Both the position numbers and the translations under genes were made by a program. Below the pieces are notes generated by a model. The model made no database searches and was not told the DNA's origin. It saw only the letters and a program-made list of their open reading frames with translations. A stretch of DNA of 20,836 nt from Saprospiraceae bacterium UBA7687. GTDB lineage: Bacteria > Bacteroidota > Bacteroidia > Chitinophagales > Saprospiraceae. Location of the stretch: the NCBI GenBank assembly GCA_002482845.1, contig DLGT01000037.1, forward strand, positions 1 to 20,836. The letters run 5' to 3'. Positions 17,484-20,836 of the stretch are shown here, piece by piece; the first letter of the stretch is position 1; every line of letters begins with the position of its first letter.

Positions 17484-17555
17484 GTTTTCAATATTTCAAT
17501 GCTCAAAAATTCCTATGTAAAGGGAATTTCTCAGAGTGTTGAAATTGTTGAAAAC
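17484..17555. repeat. 72-nt imperfect inverted repeat
   Basis: The left arm begins GTTTTCAATATTTCAATGCTC (17484), and the right arm read backwards begins GTTTTCAACAATTTCAACACTC (17555). With small gaps the two arms pair over about 30 nt and meet at ATTCC/GGAAT around a short loop near 17514-17521. It lies just past the transposase fossil and may be a related end, a MITE-like palindrome or an RNA hairpin. A 30-codon ORF within it (17499-17591) is probably a by-product. Confidence 0.5.
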
Positions 17556-17850
17556 CTAGATCAAAGAATAACTTTTATAATTAAAAAATAGTCTAATATT
17601 TAGGGGAGCAGTCCAACCATTTATTTGAACATATTTAGGAATAAAATTAAAAATAATTCAAAATAAGTAATTGAATATAAATATCTTGCAAATTATTTTA
17701 GAACCAATTATTTTATTTTTCTTTAGGAAAAAGTCAAAATTTTAGTTAAATTAATTGGATAACTAGATTTATTTTTCCACCTTTAAATTCGATCCTTTAG
17801 TTATGAAGGAAAATAAACCATATTTTTTAGCACCTGTAAATTAATAAATC

Positions 17851-18669
17851 ATGTCAAAGTCAACACCTGTAACAATTCAAGCTAATCAAGTAATGATGAA
17901 AATTGCTAATGGTTATTTAGGATTTAAGTTTAAAAAAAGTGAATTAGTATCGCATCTAGGTTTAGGGGCAAATGTCCTTGGAATAAATGCAAAAATACTG
18001 TGGGATACAGATAATGAGAATTTATTTCTTAAATTTTTCAGAGTTGTGAAAAATGGCACCGACATATCTGAAGTTGAAATTCCTGGCTCGCAGCTTACTT
18101 CTAATTTGATATTAATTGAAGGAAATGCTATATTCAACGAAGTAAATATTGACGGAATGTTAGATGTCGTTAACATTAATAATTTTATATACTACTTAGG
18201 AAAAACATACTTTTCAAAAATTGACTTGGCAACATTATTTAGCTTTAGTTCTGAAATTATTTTTTCTGGTGCCTATATTATAGTTGGGAAGTCCGCTTAT
18301 TCAAGTAATGTTCCACCTGCAACAGAAGATCCTACATTTCAGCAAACTGTTCAAATAACTGATAGCTCACTTATCACCGATCCATTAGACATCTACTTTA
18401 CTTTAAAAGTTGAAGGTAAACCCAACAGTCAATTTACAACACCAATTATACAAAGTACTATTATTCCAAATTCAAAAAATAAAAATATATCAGGTTCCAA
18501 AAATAAAATAACTTCAATAACATCTACTCAATCTTCTACAAGTTCGTTACAAGGTGACACTATTCCATTAATAGTAGTAGGAGCTCCTTGTCCTCCACTT
18601 TGGAGACCAGAGTTTGGCTTACACAGATTTCACCAATCGACTAGCATAGGTGGACCAGGCCAAAAATAA
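17851..18669 (+). CDS. Protein of unknown function, first gene of a sensor operon
   Basis: I do not recognise this 272-residue protein. It starts MSKSTPVTIQ without a signal peptide, and no membrane span is obvious. Residues ~1-205 look mostly beta-structured (GYLGFKFKK, NLFLKFFRVVKNGT, IIFSGAYIIVGKSAY). Residues ~206-235 form a Ser/Thr/Asn/Lys-rich linker. The tail is distinctive: IPLIVVGAPCPPLWRPEFG followed by LHRFHQSTSIGGPGQK, with the only cysteine at 247. The start ATG has no Shine-Dalgarno site; a 13-codon ORF ends 6 nt before it. The downstream sensor gene starts inside the last 20 nt of this gene, so the two are probably translationally coupled. It could be a cytoplasmic partner or a signal for that sensor, but this rests on position alone. 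Its base composition is as AT-rich as the sensor gene. Confidence 0.8.
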   Translation: MSKSTPVTIQANQVMMKIANGYLGFKFKKSELVSHLGLGANVLGINAKILWDTDNENLFLKFFRVVKNGTDISEVEIPGSQLTSNLILIEGNAIFNEVNIDGMLDVVNINNFIYYLGKTYFSKIDLATLFSFSSEIIFSGAYIIVGKSAYSSNVPPATEDPTFQQTVQITDSSLITDPLDIYFTLKVEGKPNSQFTTPIIQSTIIPNSKNKNISGSKNKITSITSTQSSTSSLQGDTIPLIVVGAPCPPLWRPEFGLHRFHQSTSIGGPGQK

Positions 18670-20836
18670 ATATAGTCTAATATCTCATATTTTAGTTATT
18701 TTAGTTAATATAGTTTTGACTATAAATTTATCAAGTCAAACACAACTTGCATCTCTTAACTATCAATATAACACTTTCTATCAATTTAAAAATCCAGCTA
18801 ATTATTGGGTGAGCAGTAGTGCTATCGGTTGGACATATAAAAATGGAAATAAATCTAGCCATTATACTTTTGCAGATGCTAAAAGTACAGGACTATTAGG
18901 GAGTTATGTCCAAAGCCATATGTATGAAGCTGCAAAAGACTCAATACTAATTACTACTTCCTATGAATATCTAAATATTTTTGATGAAAGATTCGGCATA
19001 TTCCACTCATGCCAAATTACAAATGACCAAGGAGTTTTATATAAATATGGCTATCAAATAATACAAATTGACACTTCAACATCTAGTGTATGGATGACTT
19101 TAGAGAATGATTTAGTAAAATACAATTACAAACTAGATAGGATCATAGAATATATTGCCAAAGACAACAAAAGTATTAGACTAGTTGCAAATGAAACACA
19201 TGACAATCTCTATGGCGTACCTTGGGAAAACGGTCCAGGAATTGAAATTTACAGCAATAAAAATGGTAATTGGTCTAAAGAAAAACTATTGACTATAAAT
19301 TCAAAATTTAGTGATATTGTATTTTCCAAACAAAATCTATATTTAGCTAGAAAGAATAGTATCTTAAAAATGAATGTCATTAAACGAAAGACAAAAAGCA
19401 TTTTAAATAATAAATCAGAAATTATTAACCTATCACTATTCAATGACATTCTATTTGTATCATCAAAGAATGATGGCATTATTGCAATTGATTTAAAAAC
19501 TGAAAAGCCTATAGATATTGACATTCTAAAGTGGTTGAACAAGCTGTACAAGGGATTTACCTTAAATAACATGCATATTACAAATGATTATTTGATCCTA
19601 TCCTTTGAAGGAAAACCACCCATTGCGCTAAATATAAAAAACCAAATAGAATCAGTTCCTTTTGATCAGCAAATCGCTTCACATGACAATATATGCGTAG
19701 ACCAAAATCATATATTTGCTCTTAAAGATGGTTATCTAACTAAACTTGATGCAAACAATGAGACATCAAAAAAACAATTCTGTCCTTATTTACTTAACTC
19801 ATTCGAGAAATGGCGAATTAAAGAAAATAATGATGAACTAGCAGTTTTTTCACTTTACAATTTATACATTTATGACAAACATTCATTAAAACTAAAATTT
19901 GCGTCTAATTTTTCTAATATATATTTTATTAATTCTAGCTCTAATGGGTTTTACATAACAAGTTCAACTGGTTCTTTTCTATTTGAAAATTCAAAGATTC
20001 AGGAAATATATAAAAATAGAGACTATATCCATATTTTTGAATTTTATGGCTTAATATATGCGATAAACAATCAAGGTATTCTGGTCAATACTGCAAACCA
20101 ATCTACAATAAGTGCTATTGGTTTTGTAAATCACATCCTTCAAAATGAAAAAAACGTTATACTTTCATCTAATAATGGAGTTTATAAACTTGATAAACTT
20201 AATGTGGAAAAAATGATGCCTAATCCTTACCATATTGGTATAGATTTTTTCGGATCCGCCATGGATGATTTAGGCAATATATGGGTGACTTCTTCAGAAG
20301 GTTTGTATCACATTGACCTTCGAACTAAATTGTACAACAAAATTCTCCTTGAACAATTTAACATCATTTCCAGATATGCTCCTATTTATTTTGATCAAAA
20401 AATTATGGTCAATAATGAAAATAAGTTTACATCAATCAACTCAAAATGTTATAAATTATTTGTATCCAAGCCAATAATGAAAAAACAAAACTTTATTTTA
20501 GATAATAAAAATTTAACACACAATCAACATTACACCATACCACACGACTACAAATTCTTTCAAATTCAATCCATTTTTAGTGAACAATATTCAGATAGTT
20601 TATTCACTTTTTTGTATAGGATTCCTAGTATAGATACAACTTGGACTAAAACTTCTACATCTACCATTAACTTTTCAACTTTACAGCCTGGCAGTTATTC
20701 TATAGAATTAAAGGCCATAGGAACAAACCATCTTGCCTCCGACATAACCAAAACAAAATTTACGATTCAGCAACCAATCTATCAAAGGCCATGGTTTATA
20801 CTTTCTATGGCCTTAATCATTTTTGCACTAGGCTAT
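18650..20836 (+). CDS. Ligand-binding sensor with two-component-regulator propeller and Y_Y_Y domain (truncated by window end)
   Basis: A frame open from GTG 18650 to the window end encodes 729 residues. The first 29 (DQAKNKYSLISHILVILVNI...LSSQ) form a good signal peptide, and a stop (TAG 18647) lies just upstream, which fixes GTG as the likely start. There is no ATG alternative before the signal peptide. Residues ~30-600 are propeller-like, including a Reg_prop repeat near 537-553 (DDLGNIWVTSSEGLYHID). About 628-691 is a Y_Y_Y domain ending in LQPGSYSIELKAIG, followed by the start of a membrane helix (PWFILSMALIIFALGY, 714-729). In this architecture the periplasmic part senses a ligand, and a kinase, LuxR/AraC/LytTR or other output lies after the helix; here that output is outside the window. 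The gene overlaps its upstream neighbour by 20 nt. Confidence 0.88.
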   Translation, partial: MDQAKNKYSLISHILVILVNIVLTINLSSQTQLASLNYQYNTFYQFKNPANYWVSSSAIGWTYKNGNKSSHYTFADAKSTGLLGSYVQSHMYEAAKDSILITTSYEYLNIFDERFGIFHSCQITNDQGVLYKYGYQIIQIDTSTSSVWMTLENDLVKYNYKLDRIIEYIAKDNKSIRLVANETHDNLYGVPWENGPGIEIYSNKNGNWSKEKLLTINSKFSDIVFSKQNLYLARKNSILKMNVIKRKTKSILNNKSEIINLSLFNDILFVSSKNDGIIAIDLKTEKPIDIDILKWLNKLYKGFTLNNMHITNDYLILSFEGKPPIALNIKNQIESVPFDQQIASHDNICVDQNHIFALKDGYLTKLDANNETSKKQFCPYLLNSFEKWRIKENNDELAVFSLYNLYIYDKHSLKLKFASNFSNIYFINSSSNGFYITSSTGSFLFENSKIQEIYKNRDYIHIFEFYGLIYAINNQGILVNTANQSTISAIGFVNHILQNEKNVILSSNNGVYKLDKLNVEKMMPNPYHIGIDFFGSAMDDLGNIWVTSSEGLYHIDLRTKLYNKILLEQFNIISRYAPIYFDQKIMVNNENKFTSINSKCYKLFVSKPIMKKQNFILDNKNLTHNQHYTIPHDYKFFQIQSIFSEQYSDSLFTFLYRIPSIDTTWTKTSTSTINFSTLQPGSYSIELKAIGTNHLASDITKTKFTIQQPIYQRPWFILSMALIIFALGY

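Larger units (their letters stand above)
16701..17850. other. 1.15-kb interval: leader and promoter of the SdrD-B gene, transposase fossil, palindrome
   Basis: No intact gene was found. 16701-16930 would be the ~225-nt leader of the SdrD-B gene, with promoter module B at 16932-16996. 16997-17086 is AT-rich and unremarkable. 17087-17440 is a decayed transposase end. 17484-17555 is an imperfect palindrome. 17556-17850 is AT-rich, and no clear TAnnTTTG promoter was found for the operon that starts at 17851. Confidence 0.7.

Noticed and set aside
17499..17591. 30-codon plus-strand ORF
   Set aside because: It lies largely inside the imperfect palindrome 17484-17555, which explains its sequence better than coding does.
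19249..19572. 107-codon minus-strand ORF
   Set aside because: It is antisense to the sensor gene, whose plus-strand frame is continuous, has a signal peptide and shows recognisable domains.

Overview
The window reads as AT-rich Bacteroidota DNA, most likely from the Saprospiraceae or a related environmental lineage (inference). Three things point there. Two type IX secretion system (T9SS) sorting-domain classes are present: a type B/CHU_C domain at the left edge and a type A domain on the giant protein. SprB-like, HYR, SdrD-B, dockerin and cohesin-like modules fill the secreted proteins. Several upstream regions carry TAnnTTTG-type promoter sequences, and Shine-Dalgarno sites are mostly absent.

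Layout. (1) 2-292 (+) is the C-terminal end of a secreted or gliding-type protein. (2) 263-1294 and 1330-2205 (-) form a two-gene operon: a RimK-type ATP-grasp ligase followed by an AstE/AspA-type zinc hydrolase. The hydrolase 3' end overlaps the convergent first gene by 30 nt. (3) 2433-3731 (+) encodes a UMF1/Atg22-type MFS transporter. It diverges from rimK, and the two predicted promoters overlap. (4) 3732-4524 is non-coding, with a two-and-a-half-copy tandem repeat and five hairpins. (5) 4525-12798 (-) encodes a 2757-residue modular surface protein: signal peptide, SprB-like repeats, DUF11, HYR-like domains, dockerin, cohesin-like domain and T9SS type A tail. (6) 12799-14024 is non-coding but holds two terminator-like hairpins and a copy of the promoter module that lies before the next gene. 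(7) 14025-16700 (-) encodes an 891-residue SdrD-B/propeller-like secreted protein with no recognisable T9SS tail; its start codon lies inside a perfect 9-bp hairpin. (8) 16701-17850 carries that gene's promoter, a fossil of a DDE transposase C-terminus (17087-17440, interrupted by stops) and a 72-nt imperfect palindrome. (9) 17851-18669 (+) encodes an unrecognised 272-residue protein. A Reg_prop/Y_Y_Y sensor gene starts inside it with GTG at 18650 and runs off the right edge.

How the genes fit together. The giant protein, the SdrD-B protein and the left-edge fragment are cell-surface or extracellular products of a T9SS-bearing bacterium. RimK plus AstE-like is a known pairing for adding and processing glutamate or similar amino-acid tags. 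The last two genes look translationally coupled and may be an accessory protein plus a membrane sensor. No complete mobile element, CRISPR array, tRNA or rRNA was seen. The least explained parts are the duplicated promoter module with its short coding-free transcription unit, the start-codon hairpin, the repeat block at 3955-4505 and the unknown-protein/sensor pair.
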